Assembly (NCBI RefSeq): GCF_001270745.1
Contig: NZ_KQ434761.1
Coordinates: 1-33,082 of the forward strand
Source of the DNA: Jiangella muralis
GTDB taxonomy: Bacteria > Actinomycetota > Actinomycetes > Jiangellales > Jiangellaceae
Length of the DNA stretch: 33,082 nt
Direction: 5' to 3'
Shown piece by piece: positions 23,114 to 33,082 of this stretch. Every line of letters begins with the position of its first letter. Position 1 is the first letter of the stretch. The position numbers were made by a program, and so were the translations under genes. Under the pieces are notes generated by a model, which was not told the DNA's origin, did not search any database, and was given only the letters and a program-made list of their open reading frames with translations.

Positions 23114-24042
23114 CCCGCCTGGCCGTTCACCGTCGGATGGAAGGAGTCACGCACGAATGACGACGCGACGTCCCACTGCGGCTGGTACGGCGAGGCGCTC
23201 GCCGTCGTCGGCTCGTCCGCCGCCGACCACGAGATCTTCAGGCCGTAGAGCCAGTCACCGGGCCCGTTGGCGCACGCCTCGTGTCCGTCGAATCCCGCTG
23301 CCACTTCGTCCGACGCCGACTCGACGCCGGCTTCAGCGGCCGCGGCGTCGATGACGTCGTTGAGCAGGACGCCGAGGCGGCGGATCATCTGTCGCTCGGA
23401 GTCGGACAACAGGCCGGTCAGCGCCGGGCAGTCGCTGCGCACGGCCGGGTCGGGGACGAGCATCGGGTACCCGCCGACGATCACGTCGTCGCCGGGCGCG
23501 GCCGCCTGCACGGCGTCGTAGAGCTGCACGAGCGGCTGGTGCAGGCCGTTGATCAACGTGGTCAGCTCGGCCTCGCGCCGGGTGCAGGACAGGAACGAGA
23601 CCAGGCAGTTGACCAGCTCGTCGGCGAAGCCCGCGTCGTTGCCGCCGACCGTGACGGTGATCAGCCGGTCGCCGGCGCCGGGGATCGCCTCCAGCTGCCG
23701 CACCTGCTGCGTCACCTCGGCGATCCGGGCGCCGGAGCAAGCGAGCAGGGTCCGGTCGGACACGGCGTCGCCGAAGATCAGGTTGTTCCACGCCTGCGGT
23801 GTTCGATCGCAGTCGTCGAGATAGCCGCCGGCGCCGAGGCCCGACGAGTACGAGTCGCCCAGCGTGATGACGGCCGACGGTGCATCGCCCGCCGCTTCCG
23901 TCGTCTCCGCCGCCGACGCGTCCGCCGCCGCGCCGAGGGCCGCCCCCACCAGCACGACGGCCGCCACGCAGAGCGTGACGGCCGTTCTGGCGAAGGATCG
24001 TGGGGATCGCTGCTGGTGGTGGGTGGTCGAGGTGTGGGTCAT
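23074..24042 (-). CDS. Secreted SGNH/GDSL-type lipase or esterase
   Basis: This encodes 322 aa. A signal peptide of about 45 residues (twin Arg absent, hydrophobic core CVAAVVLVGAALGAAA, cleavage near ASA-AE) precedes a single SGNH hydrolase domain. Block I is GDSYSSG (S64), block III GGND (N135), block V DSFHP (D299, H302). Six Cys in the mature part (near 79, 102, 148, 154 and two later) fit the three-disulfide Streptomyces secreted lipase group. It should cleave esters outside the cell. The ATG at 24042 is chosen because the signal peptide starts there; its binding site is weak and an upstream start is possible. Confidence 0.9.
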   Translation of the reverse strand: MTHTSTTHHQQRSPRSFARTAVTLCVAAVVLVGAALGAAADASAAETTEAAGDAPSAVITLGDSYSSGLGAGGYLDDCDRTPQAWNNLIFGDAVSDRTLLACSGARIAEVTQQVRQLEAIPGAGDRLITVTVGGNDAGFADELVNCLVSFLSCTRREAELTTLINGLHQPLVQLYDAVQAAAPGDDVIVGGYPMLVPDPAVRSDCPALTGLLSDSERQMIRRLGVLLNDVIDAAAAEAGVESASDEVAAGFDGHEACANGPGDWLYGLKISWSAADEPTTASASPYQPQWDVASSFVRDSFHPTVNGQAGYADAFEEAWAAR

Positions 24043-24093
24043 GAGCACTACGCGGCCGGTCGCGGCCGCTCCTCCCATCCGCCGTCCGGGGAT

Positions 24094-24122
24094 TGTGACA
24101 CCCGATATCACCGAGCGTCACA
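24094..24122 (-). promoter_or_regulatory. Candidate promoter or operator of the SGNH gene
   Basis: On the minus strand GTGACG and CACAAT are 18 bases apart and would start transcription about 45 bases before the ATG at 24042. The same segment is flanked by the inverted hexamers TGTGAC and GTCACA. Confidence 0.35.
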
Positions 24123-24241
24123 GTGGACGATAGCGGACGGATGCCGTATGCGGGACACCTTTCTGCCAACAACGGCCGACGAATACGCAGCGGCGTGACA
24201 ACGCGCCAGAACCGCGCGTGACCCGGCCGGCGAAGGGACCT

Positions 24242-24268
24242 GCCGGACGGCGTCCCGGCCCGTCCGGC
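24242..24268 (-). terminator. Perfect 9-bp stem-loop downstream of secA
   Basis: GCCGGACGG (24242-24250) pairs with CCGTCCGGC (24260-24268), with a 9-nt loop. It lies about 115 bases after the secA stop, with another GC stem between. There is no T-tract. Confidence 0.4.
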
Positions 24269-24384
24269 GCGACGGGCCGGCCGCCAACGGCCGCCGGCCG
24301 GCGCTATGCGGGCGGCAGACGGTGTGCGGCCAACGGCAAACGGCCGCCGGCAGGTCGCCGACGGCCGCTTGACCGGGGATCAGC

Positions 24385-27315
<2,931 letters not shown>

Positions 27316-27395
27316 GCGGGTCAACTCCTATGCAGCGGGCTTGGGCGTTGGTCGCGCCCGGTGGCTCCGGGGAGGTACAGAGGCTCGTCGACCCA

Positions 27396-27401
27396 TGGTA
27401 C
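27396..27401 (-). promoter_or_regulatory. Possible -10 element of secA
   Basis: TACCAT (minus strand) fits TAnnnT, about 80 bases before the secA start. The -35 is not clear. It is divergent from the GNAT gene. Confidence 0.25.
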
Positions 27402-27454
27402 GTCGGGTCACGGAAAAGATAACGACTCGACCTCGAAGCGCGGCAGCGGGCAGG

Positions 27455-28609
27455 ATGCAGGACGTGCAACCGTTCGAGCTCCGCGCAGAGCGCCTCCTGC
27501 TCGCGGTACCGGTGGCCGCCGACATCGACCGCATCACCGAGCTGTGCCAGGACCCCGAGATCCAGCGCTGGACCACGCTGCCCTCCCCCTACACGCACGA
27601 GCACGCCAAGAGCTTCGTCGAGGACGCCGTCCGCCGCGGCTGGGAGACAGAGCAGGACCTCGTCTGGGCGATCCGCTCGCCGGAGGACCGGCAGGTCCAC
27701 GGGGTGATCGGGCTGCGCTCGCACGGCGACGGCGCCGCCGAGGTGGGCTTCTGGGTGGCGCCCGAGGCCCGCGGCGACCGGCTGGTGTCGCGGGCGGTCC
27801 GGCTGGTCGCCGAATACGCGTTCGCCGACGTCGGGCTGGGGCTGACGCACCTGCGCTGGCGGGCCATCGTCGGCAACTGGGCGTCGCGGCGGGTCGCGTG
27901 GGCGTGCGGGTTCCGGATCGAGGGCATGATCCGCGGCGGCAACGCGCAGCGCGGCGTCCGTCGCGACACCTGGGTCGGGACGCTGATGACCGGCGAGCCG
28001 ATGCGGCCCGTGTCGCCGTGGCTGGACGTCCCGACGCTGCGCGGCTCGCGGGTGGCGCTGCGCCGGTTCGCCGACTCCGACGCCGCCGCCGTCGTCGAGG
28101 CCTGCAACGACCCCGTCACGCAGCACTGGCTGGGCGGGCTGCCGTCGCCGTACACACGCGACATCGCACGTGCCTACATCCGCGACCGCGAGGAGGAGGC
28201 GGCCGCGGGGCGGGGTGTGCACTGGGCCGCGGCGCTACCGGAGGGCGGGCCGGCGATCGGGGCGTTCTCGCTGATGGGCCTGCTGACGCACGACGGCGGC
28301 GCGGAGATCGGGTACTGGATGCACCCGGCGGCGCGGGGTCGTGGCGTGGCGACGGAGGCGGTCGGGCTGATGGCGCGGCACGCGTTCGCGCCGGTTCCGT
28401 CCGGCGGGCTGGGCCTGCGCCGCCTGGTGATCGCGCACGTGACCGGCAACGATGCCTCGCGCAAGGTGATCGAGCGGGCCGGCTTCCGGCCCTACGGCGT
28501 CGAGCGGGCCGGCGATCGGATCCGCGGCGGGACCGTCGTCGACCTGCACTGGTACGACCTGCTCTCGGACGACCCGCTGCCGCCGCCCTCGGACGATCCA
28601 CTGCTCTGA
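27455..28609 (+). CDS. Tandem-GNAT acetyltransferase (RimJ/RimL type)
   Basis: This encodes 384 aa in two homologous GNAT domains of the RimJ/RimL type (about 8-185 and 193-370). Matching segments are RWTTLPSPYTHEHAKSFV and HWLGGLPSPYTRDIARAYI, and EVGFWVAPEARG and EIGYWMHPAARG. The second domain has the acetyl-CoA pyrophosphate loop ARGRGVATEA intact; the first has ARGDRLVSRA, lacking the second Gly. Members acetylate N-terminal amines of proteins or small amines; the substrate here is unknown. The ATG at 27455 is chosen; a GTG at 27464 is also possible, and neither has a strong binding site. It is divergent from secA and convergent with the glycosylase gene. Confidence 0.88.
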   Translation: MQDVQPFELRAERLLLAVPVAADIDRITELCQDPEIQRWTTLPSPYTHEHAKSFVEDAVRRGWETEQDLVWAIRSPEDRQVHGVIGLRSHGDGAAEVGFWVAPEARGDRLVSRAVRLVAEYAFADVGLGLTHLRWRAIVGNWASRRVAWACGFRIEGMIRGGNAQRGVRRDTWVGTLMTGEPMRPVSPWLDVPTLRGSRVALRRFADSDAAAVVEACNDPVTQHWLGGLPSPYTRDIARAYIRDREEEAAAGRGVHWAAALPEGGPAIGAFSLMGLLTHDGGAEIGYWMHPAARGRGVATEAVGLMARHAFAPVPSGGLGLRRLVIAHVTGNDASRKVIERAGFRPYGVERAGDRIRGGTVVDLHWYDLLSDDPLPPPSDDPLL

Positions 28610-28638
28610 CGCCGGTGCGGACGCCGCCCAGTCGACCA

Positions 28639-28687
28639 TGATCATGTTCCCTCGCGGTCGCTGGGACGCCGCCGTTGAACATGATCA
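28639..28687. terminator. Hairpin with TGATCATGTTC arms
   Basis: TGATCATGTTC (28639-28649) is perfectly inverted at 28677-28687 with a 27-nt loop. It lies between the convergent GNAT and glycosylase genes, 30 bases after the GNAT stop, and could terminate both. Its TGATCA core is related in kind, not in sequence, to the two composite elements. Confidence 0.5.
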
Positions 28688-28710
28688 CGAGAGCGCGGGA
28701 CTGAGGCCCG

Positions 28711-29928
28711 TCAGCCGGCGGAGCGGTCGAGGGCCTCCTGAAGTGGGGTGGCGATGTCGCCGCGGCCGGTGGTCGTCACGCCGGAGAGGCCGAGCCAGCC
28801 GGCCAGCGACACCAGCTCGTCGGCCAGTTCGTCGGGGGTGTCGGCCGGTGAGCCGGGCTCGCCCCACGCCGACTGCACCCGCAGCACGCCGGCCTGGCGG
28901 TCGGCCTTGAGGTCGACCCGGGCCACCAGCTCGTCGCCGAGCAGGAACGGCAGCACGTAGTAGCCGTGCACGCGTTTGTCCGGCGGGACGTAGATCTCCA
29001 GCCGGTACCGGAAACCGAACAGCGCCTCGGTGCGGGCGCGTTCCCAGATCAGCGAGTCGAACGGGCTCAGCAGCGCCCGGGCGTCGACCCGGCGCGGCAC
29101 GCGAGCGTCGCGGTGCAGGTAGGCCGGCCGCTTCCAGCCGTCGACGGTGACCGGCAGCAGCTCACCGGCGTCGACCAGCTCGGCGATAGCGGTCTTGGCG
29201 CCGGCGACGGGGAGACGGAAGTAGTCGCGCAGGCACTGCTCGGACCCGACGCCGTGGGCGCGGGCGGCGACGCGGACCAGCTCGCGGTGCGACTCCTCAG
29301 GCGTGGGTGTCGGCACCGAGAGGACGTCACGATGCAGGACCCGCTCGGGGATGTCGTACAACCGGGCGAACGCGCCGTTGCGACCGGCCGCCGTGACCTC
29401 GCCGGCCCAGAACAGGTACTCGAGCGCCGTCTTGACGTCGGACCAGTTCCAGCCCCAGTCGGTCTTCTCGCGAGGGGCGTCGTGCTCGATCTCGCCCGAC
29501 GTGACCGGGCCGAGCCGCTTCACCTCGTCGAGCACCCAGGCAACGAACTCGGGCTTCTCCTGCGCCAGCCGCCGGATGCCGCCCCAGGCGAGCTCGTCGG
29601 CCCGGGCCATGCGCGAGCGCAGGTACGGCTGGGTACGGACCGGGAGCAGCGACGCCTCGTGCGCCCAGTACTCGAACAGCATGCGCGGCGACTTGTTGGC
29701 CGCGCGATCGACCTCGGCGCGCGGATAGGGGCCGAGGCGGCTGAAGAACGGCAGGTAGTGCGAACGCGAGAGCACGTTGACGGAGTCGATCTGCACCACG
29801 CCGACGCGGTCGACCACGCGGCGGACGGCGCGCCGGTCGGGACTCGGCGGCCGTGGGTCGGCGAACCCCTGGGCCGCGAGCGCCACCCGCCGGGCGGCCG
29901 CGTTCGTCAACCTCTCTCGTCTGGCCAT
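28711..29928 (-). CDS. YcaQ/AlkX-like winged-helix DNA glycosylase
   Basis: This encodes 405 aa, a member of the HTH_42 superfamily (YcaQ/AlkZ). It consists of winged-helix segments and a C-terminal barrel-like region ([39 protein letters not shown]). Proteins of the family excise alkylated bases and, in E. coli YcaQ (AlkX) and Streptomyces AlkZ, unhook interstrand crosslinks. The catalytic motif is Q-I-D (46-48, [23 protein letters not shown]), which is the Q-phi-D form of AlkX rather than Q-phi-Q of AlkZ. The ATG at 29928 starts the family N-terminus. It lies between hpf and the GNAT gene, with no antibiotic cluster around, so a housekeeping repair role is more likely than self-resistance. 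Confidence 0.88.
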   Translation of the reverse strand: MARRERLTNAAARRVALAAQGFADPRPPSPDRRAVRRVVDRVGVVQIDSVNVLSRSHYLPFFSRLGPYPRAEVDRAANKSPRMLFEYWAHEASLLPVRTQPYLRSRMARADELAWGGIRRLAQEKPEFVAWVLDEVKRLGPVTSGEIEHDAPREKTDWGWNWSDVKTALEYLFWAGEVTAAGRNGAFARLYDIPERVLHRDVLSVPTPTPEESHRELVRVAARAHGVGSEQCLRDYFRLPVAGAKTAIAELVDAGELLPVTVDGWKRPAYLHRDARVPRRVDARALLSPFDSLIWERARTEALFGFRYRLEIYVPPDKRVHGYYVLPFLLGDELVARVDLKADRQAGVLRVQSAWGEPGSPADTPDELADELVSLAGWLGLSGVTTTGRGDIATPLQEALDRSAG

Positions 29929-29976
29929 GTCGCGAAGCTATCAGCGGGCACCGACAAGGTCGGGGCGCTGCAGACG

Positions 29977-30014
29977 CGCATCGGCGCGCCCTCGACGGAG
30001 GACGCGCCGATGCG
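29977..30014 (-). terminator. Perfect 12-bp stem-loop after hpf
   Basis: CGCATCGGCGCG (29977-29988) is inverted at 30003-30014 with a 14-nt loop, starting 11 bases beyond the hpf stop on the minus strand. It is very stable and probably terminates hpf. No T-tract follows. Confidence 0.65.
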
Positions 30015-30025
30015 GTGGGACGACG

Positions 30026-30658
30026 TCAGACGTCGAGGCGGATGACGCCGTAGTCGTAGCCACGGCGCCGGTAGACGACGCTCGGCATCTTGGACTCGGC
30101 GTCGACGTACAGGTAGAAGTCGTGGCCGACCAGTTCCATCTCGTAGAGCGCTTGGTCGAGCGTCATCGGCTCGGCGCGGTGAGTCTTCTCGCGGACCACC
30201 ATGGGGCCGGAGTCGGGGACGGCGTAGGCGTCAGGCGGCTCCTCGACCGCGGTGGCCGCCTTCGCGGCGGGAGCGGGTGTCGGCTGCGCGGGGATGGCCG
30301 CGCCGTCGAGCCCGGCGGTGGCCGCGGCGACGGAGATCGGCGTGCGGCTGCCGCGGTGGACGCGGCGACGGTCGGCCGCCTTACGCAGTCGCGCCACGAG
30401 CCTGTCGGTGGCGAGATCGAGCGCGGCGTACCGGTCGGCGGCCGCCGCCTCGGCCCGGATGACGGGGCCCTTGGAGTGCAGGGTCAGCTCAACCCGTTCG
30501 GACTGGTCGGCCTGTCGAGGGTTGGCCTCGGCCGTGACCTCGACGTCCACTCGGATGACCTTGTGAGCGATCTTGTCGAGTTTGGAGAGCTTCTCCGCGA
30601 CGTGGCTACGGAACCGCTCCGGCACGGTCGTGTGACGGCCCTTGATGACGATATCCAC
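30026..30658 (-). CDS. hpf: Ribosome hibernation promoting factor, long form
   Basis: This encodes 210 aa. The N-terminal S30AE domain (1-100: DIVIKGRHTTVPERFRSHVAEKLSKLDK) binds the ribosome decoding region. A variable Ala/Pro linker (about 110-140) leads to the C-terminal dimerisation domain (about 150-210: REKTHRAEPMTLDQALYEMELVGHDFYLYVDAES, ending in RRRGYDYGVIRL), which joins two ribosomes into an inactive 100S particle in stationary phase. The GTG at 30658 has GGGAGG six bases upstream. It lies between comF and the glycosylase gene, in the order found in many actinobacteria (lpqB-comF-hpf-secA). Confidence 0.96.
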   Translation of the reverse strand: MDIVIKGRHTTVPERFRSHVAEKLSKLDKIAHKVIRVDVEVTAEANPRQADQSERVELTLHSKGPVIRAEAAAADRYAALDLATDRLVARLRKAADRRRVHRGSRTPISVAAATAGLDGAAIPAQPTPAPAAKAATAVEEPPDAYAVPDSGPMVVREKTHRAEPMTLDQALYEMELVGHDFYLYVDAESKMPSVVYRRRGYDYGVIRLDV

Positions 30659-30674
30659 TCGAAACCTCCCGGTC

Positions 30675-30707
30675 GTGTGGGGTCTGACGGTCGAGCGGCA
30701 CCCACAC
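30675..30707 (-). promoter_or_regulatory. Hairpin in the hpf leader
   Basis: GTGTGGG (30675-30681) is inverted at 30701-30707 with a 19-nt loop, a few bases before the hpf ribosome binding site. It could tune translation or mRNA stability, or be fortuitous. Confidence 0.35.
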
Positions 30708-30843
30708 GCTCAAGTCACCGGGGTTCGCACCCGGCCTTCCTCGTGGGGTCGAGGATCGACAATGGGTGCCATGCACAAACGTTAGCCGTTCGTCGCCTTT
30801 CGTACACGTGGAACCCCCCGATTTCTGCTCGCCGAGGGCGACA

Positions 30844-31797
30844 TCACACCACCGCGATCACCGCCGCCGCGCATGGACGCACGCCGGCGGCCTCGAGCGC
30901 GCGGGCGCTCTCGCGCAGCGTGGCCCCGGTGGTCATGACGTCGTCGACGATGACGACGCAGCAGCCGGTGGTGCGTCGGGTCGCGGCGGCCGTGGCGACG
31001 AGGGAGCCGTGCAGGTTGTGCTCGCGTTCGTGCCGGTCGAGGCCGGCCTGATCGGCGACGCGGCGGCCGTGGCGGAGGCAGCGGACGACGGTGGCGCGCT
31101 GGCCGGATCGCTGGAGGGTGGCGGCGGCCCGGCGGGCGGACCGGAGGACGGGATCGTGGCCACGGTGGCGCACCGCCGCGGGCGCGGACGGCACCGGGAC
31201 CAGGGCTATCGGGCGGTCCACGTGCGCGGCGAGGAGATCGGGGGCAGCGCGGCCGTTGGCGGCGTCGTGGACGGCGGGGGTAGCGGGGTGGGCGATGGTC
31301 GCGGGGTGGGCGATGGTCGCGGTGATGGCGACCGCGAGGGCGTCGCCGAGGGGTGCGGCCAGGGGCAGGCGGCCGCGTTCCTTGTGCTCGATGATCGCGG
31401 CGCGCACGGCACCGGCGTAGGCGGCGGCTCCGGCCAGTGGGAGGTCGGGGCGGCCGGGGACCGTCCGGAGCCGCGCCGCCGGGCCGAGCAACGCCGCGCG
31501 GCAGGGTGGGCAGAGCAGCCCGGCGTGCTCGCCGCACCCGGCGCAGGTGCTGCCGAGGGCGAGGTCGGCCGCCGCGTACCCGAGGCGGGCCACGGTGCGA
31601 CAGAGGCGCACGACGGGCCGCGCGACGGCAGGACGCGGACCGGCGGGACGAGAGGGACCGGCCCGGGCGGCGCCCTCGGCATGGCTCGGTCGAGCGGCGG
31701 CGGGCGCCGTGCTCTCGGGGCGGCTCGCCCGGGTCGCGGGACGAGCGGTGCTCTCGGGCTGGTCGGATGTGGTGGCGAGGCTGCTGGAAATGATCAT
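30844..31797 (-). CDS. ComF-family phosphoribosyltransferase
   Basis: This encodes 317 aa from the ATG at 31797. The N-terminal 75 residues are Ala/Pro/Arg-rich and unlike the family, so the true start may be downstream, for example a GTG near VVRLCRTVARLGY. Then comes the Cys4 zinc motif CAGCGEHAGLLCPPC and the phosphoribosyltransferase core: PLAGAAAYAGAVRAAIIEHKERGR, LVPVPSAP and the PRPP loop VVIVDDVMTTGATL. ComF is linked to DNA uptake in competent bacteria; in actinobacteria its role is unclear. An insertion (about 160-200) contains a perfect 18-bp tandem repeat. It is followed by hpf and preceded by lpqB. Confidence 0.9.
   Translation of the reverse strand: MIISSSLATTSDQPESTARPATRASRPESTAPAAARPSHAEGAARAGPSRPAGPRPAVARPVVRLCRTVARLGYAAADLALGSTCAGCGEHAGLLCPPCRAALLGPAARLRTVPGRPDLPLAGAAAYAGAVRAAIIEHKERGRLPLAAPLGDALAVAITATIAHPATIAHPATPAVHDAANGRAAPDLLAAHVDRPIALVPVPSAPAAVRHRGHDPVLRSARRAAATLQRSGQRATVVRCLRHGRRVADQAGLDRHEREHNLHGSLVATAAATRRTTGCCVVIVDDVMTTGATLRESARALEAAGVRPCAAAVIAVV
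31283..31318. repeat. Tandem 18-bp repeat inside comF
   Basis: GCGGGGTGGGCGATGGTC occurs twice in direct succession (31283-31300 and 31301-31318). It stays in frame and encodes a repeated ATIAHP-type hexapeptide in an insertion of the ComF protein. It is probably a slippage product. Confidence 0.85.
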
Positions 31798-31992
31798 GGA
31801 ACCAGCATGCACCATGGGTCCGACAGAGTCGGCCGGGCAGTGGCCCGGCCCAGGTGAGGGGCGTACCGGACGGTGGCCACCGCCCCACCGCGTGACGCCG
31901 TCACCGCGCGCCGCCGCGCGTGGCGCCGCCACCGCTGCCACCGCCGCCATCGAGTGCCGCCGCCGCGGCCGGCTGCCGGTGGAGCGGGCGGG

Positions 31993-33082
31993 TCAGCCGG
32001 GGTAGGCGGGGCCGCGGGCGGGCCCGATCTCCGTCCACGCGTTGCTGGACCGCTGCACGTACAGCACGCCGTCACCCGACTCCAGGACGACGGGCAGCCC
32101 GGCCGCCGCGCCGACGTGGACGGCGTCGCCGGCGGGGAGGCCGCCGCGGGGAAGGGTTTCCTGGCCGGAGAGGGCGGCGTAGTAGGGCTCGATCGTGGTC
32201 TCGCCGGCGTTGGACTCGGTCTCCAGCAGGATGACGACGGTGTCGGCGGCGCTCCAGGTGGGGCTGGTGGAACTCCAGGCGACGTCGATGGCGACGCCGG
32301 AGGGGCCGATGGGCTGGGGCTGGTCGATGCGGATCGACGCGTCGCTGTCGGCGTCGCGGATGACGTTGGCGACCATGGCCTGGCCACCGGCGACGATGGC
32401 GACGCGGGTGCCGTCGGGTGAGACGGCGAGGTGGTCGACGTCCTTGTCGGTGAGGTCGGGGGCGGTGACGGCGACCGGCTGGCCGTCGGGGCGGAGGACG
32501 ACGATGCCGGGGCCTTCGACGCCGCGGTCGACGGCCCAGATGAGGCCGGTGCGGTCCCAGGCGGGCGAGGCGAGGTCGGTACCGGTGAAGAGGGTCTCCA
32601 GCGGCTCGTCCTCACCGAACGAGGCGGCCAGGATGGCGGTGCGGTCGGCGCTGATCACGACGCCGCGGTTGGCCGCGAGGTTCACCGCCACCTCGTGGGC
32701 TTCGGCCTGCTCGCCCAGCGGCCCGGGGACCGGCGTCAGCTCGCCGTCGGACACCGACACGACGCCGGTCTCGCCGATGGCGTAGAGCGGCGTGCCGGAC
32801 GGCAGCACCGACGGGTCGTACGTGCTCAGCGGCGGCTCCTGCGGCGACAGCGGGTCGCCGGAGATCAGCGGCAGCTTGTCGGCCAGCACCTCGACCTTCT
32901 CGACCTCGGGCAGCACGCCGAGCGTCCACGCCAGCTGCGCGACCATGCGCTCGCGTTCCTCCGGCCCGGCCAGCGCGGCCCCGGCCCCCAGGTCGATGGT
33001 GGCGACGCCGTCGCGGACGGGGACGGCGTCGATGGCGAGCTCGGTGTCGGGCCGGAACGCGGTGGCGACGGCGGGGGGCAGC
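31993..33082 (-). CDS. lpqB: Lipoprotein LpqB, 3' part (truncated by window edge)
   Basis: This encodes the C-terminal 362 residues or so; the 5' end lies beyond 33082. The visible part starts within the GerMN domain (IDLGAGAALAGPEERERMVAQLAWTLG), followed by the beta-propeller-like C-terminal domain (SPQEPPLSTYDPSVLPSGTPLYAIG, then VSPDGTRVAIVAGG and ending GPAYPG). LpqB is a surface lipoprotein that in mycobacteria modulates the MtrAB two-component system; mtrA and mtrB are expected just upstream, outside the window. comF follows about 195 bp downstream. Confidence 0.92.
   Translation of the reverse strand, partial: LPPAVATAFRPDTELAIDAVPVRDGVATIDLGAGAALAGPEERERMVAQLAWTLGVLPEVEKVEVLADKLPLISGDPLSPQEPPLSTYDPSVLPSGTPLYAIGETGVVSVSDGELTPVPGPLGEQAEAHEVAVNLAANRGVVISADRTAILAASFGEDEPLETLFTGTDLASPAWDRTGLIWAVDRGVEGPGIVVLRPDGQPVAVTAPDLTDKDVDHLAVSPDGTRVAIVAGGQAMVANVIRDADSDASIRIDQPQPIGPSGVAIDVAWSSTSPTWSAADTVVILLETESNAGETTIEPYYAALSGQETLPRGGLPAGDAVHVGAAAGLPVVLESGDGVLYVQRSSNAWTEIGPARGPAYPG

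Larger units (their letters stand above)
24043..24384. other. Gap between secA and the SGNH gene, GC-rich hairpins
   Basis: No gene is seen. The SGNH side has a candidate promoter/inverted repeat: TGTGAC (24094-24099) with GTCACA (24117-24122) around a GATATC. The secA side has stacked GC-rich stems, including a perfect 9-bp one (24242-24250 with 24260-24268) and a 7-bp one (24275-24281 with 24293-24299), which may terminate secA. Confidence 0.5.

Overview
This window reads as a chromosomal segment of a high-GC Gram-positive bacterium (Actinomycetia). The evidence is the very GC-rich third codon positions, frequent GTG starts, and marker genes typical of actinobacteria: lpqB-comF-hpf-secA-Rv3235 family, prfB-ftsE-ftsX-M23 peptidase-smpB, a 180-kDa-type NAD-glutamate dehydrogenase, a TetR/MMPL pair, and DUF3048 and DUF2505 proteins. 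The genus cannot be fixed from the sequence alone. No phage, transposase, CRISPR array, rRNA or tRNA was recognised.

Layout. 1-914 is non-coding, with a degenerate direct repeat of 139-bp offset and two hairpins. 915-2739 holds a two-gene minus-strand operon (61-aa unknown protein plus MaoC-type hydratase), a divergent HEAT-like gene and a TPR-like gene. 2763-9102 is a minus-strand block that reads, in transcription order, prfB, ftsE, ftsX, an M23/LytM peptidase with a coiled coil and 28 consecutive glycines, smpB, and a DUF3048 lipoprotein. FtsEX next to an extracellular coiled-coil peptidase suggests a cell-division hydrolase module. 9231-13013 is a divergent TetR regulator and MMPL transporter with palindromes between them. 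13191-18981 is amino-acid catabolism: NAD-glutamate dehydrogenase and tryptophan 2,3-dioxygenase. 19013-21770 holds a DUF2505 protein, an unrecognised Ala-rich protein and a patatin-like lipase. 22010-33082 holds an Rv3235-family protein, a secreted SGNH hydrolase, secA, a tandem-GNAT protein, a YcaQ/AlkX-like DNA glycosylase, hpf, comF and the 3' part of lpqB.

Most of the gene content is housekeeping. The most unusual signal is in the intergenic DNA: a composite palindromic element of five alternating half-sites (core GATCAGGTGA and its reverse complement) occurs twice, 6.5 kb apart, with nearly identical internal spacing and a conserved linker. Both copies lie between convergent genes. A third convergent junction (28639-28687) has a different hairpin with a TGATCA core. 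Other points of interest are a likely operator/promoter between tetR and mmpL, a tandem 19-residue repeat at the MMPL N-terminus, an alternative Pro-rich frame in the Rv3235-family linker, likely leaderless starts of prfB and the tryptophan dioxygenase gene, and a small unknown gene translationally coupled to the MaoC gene.
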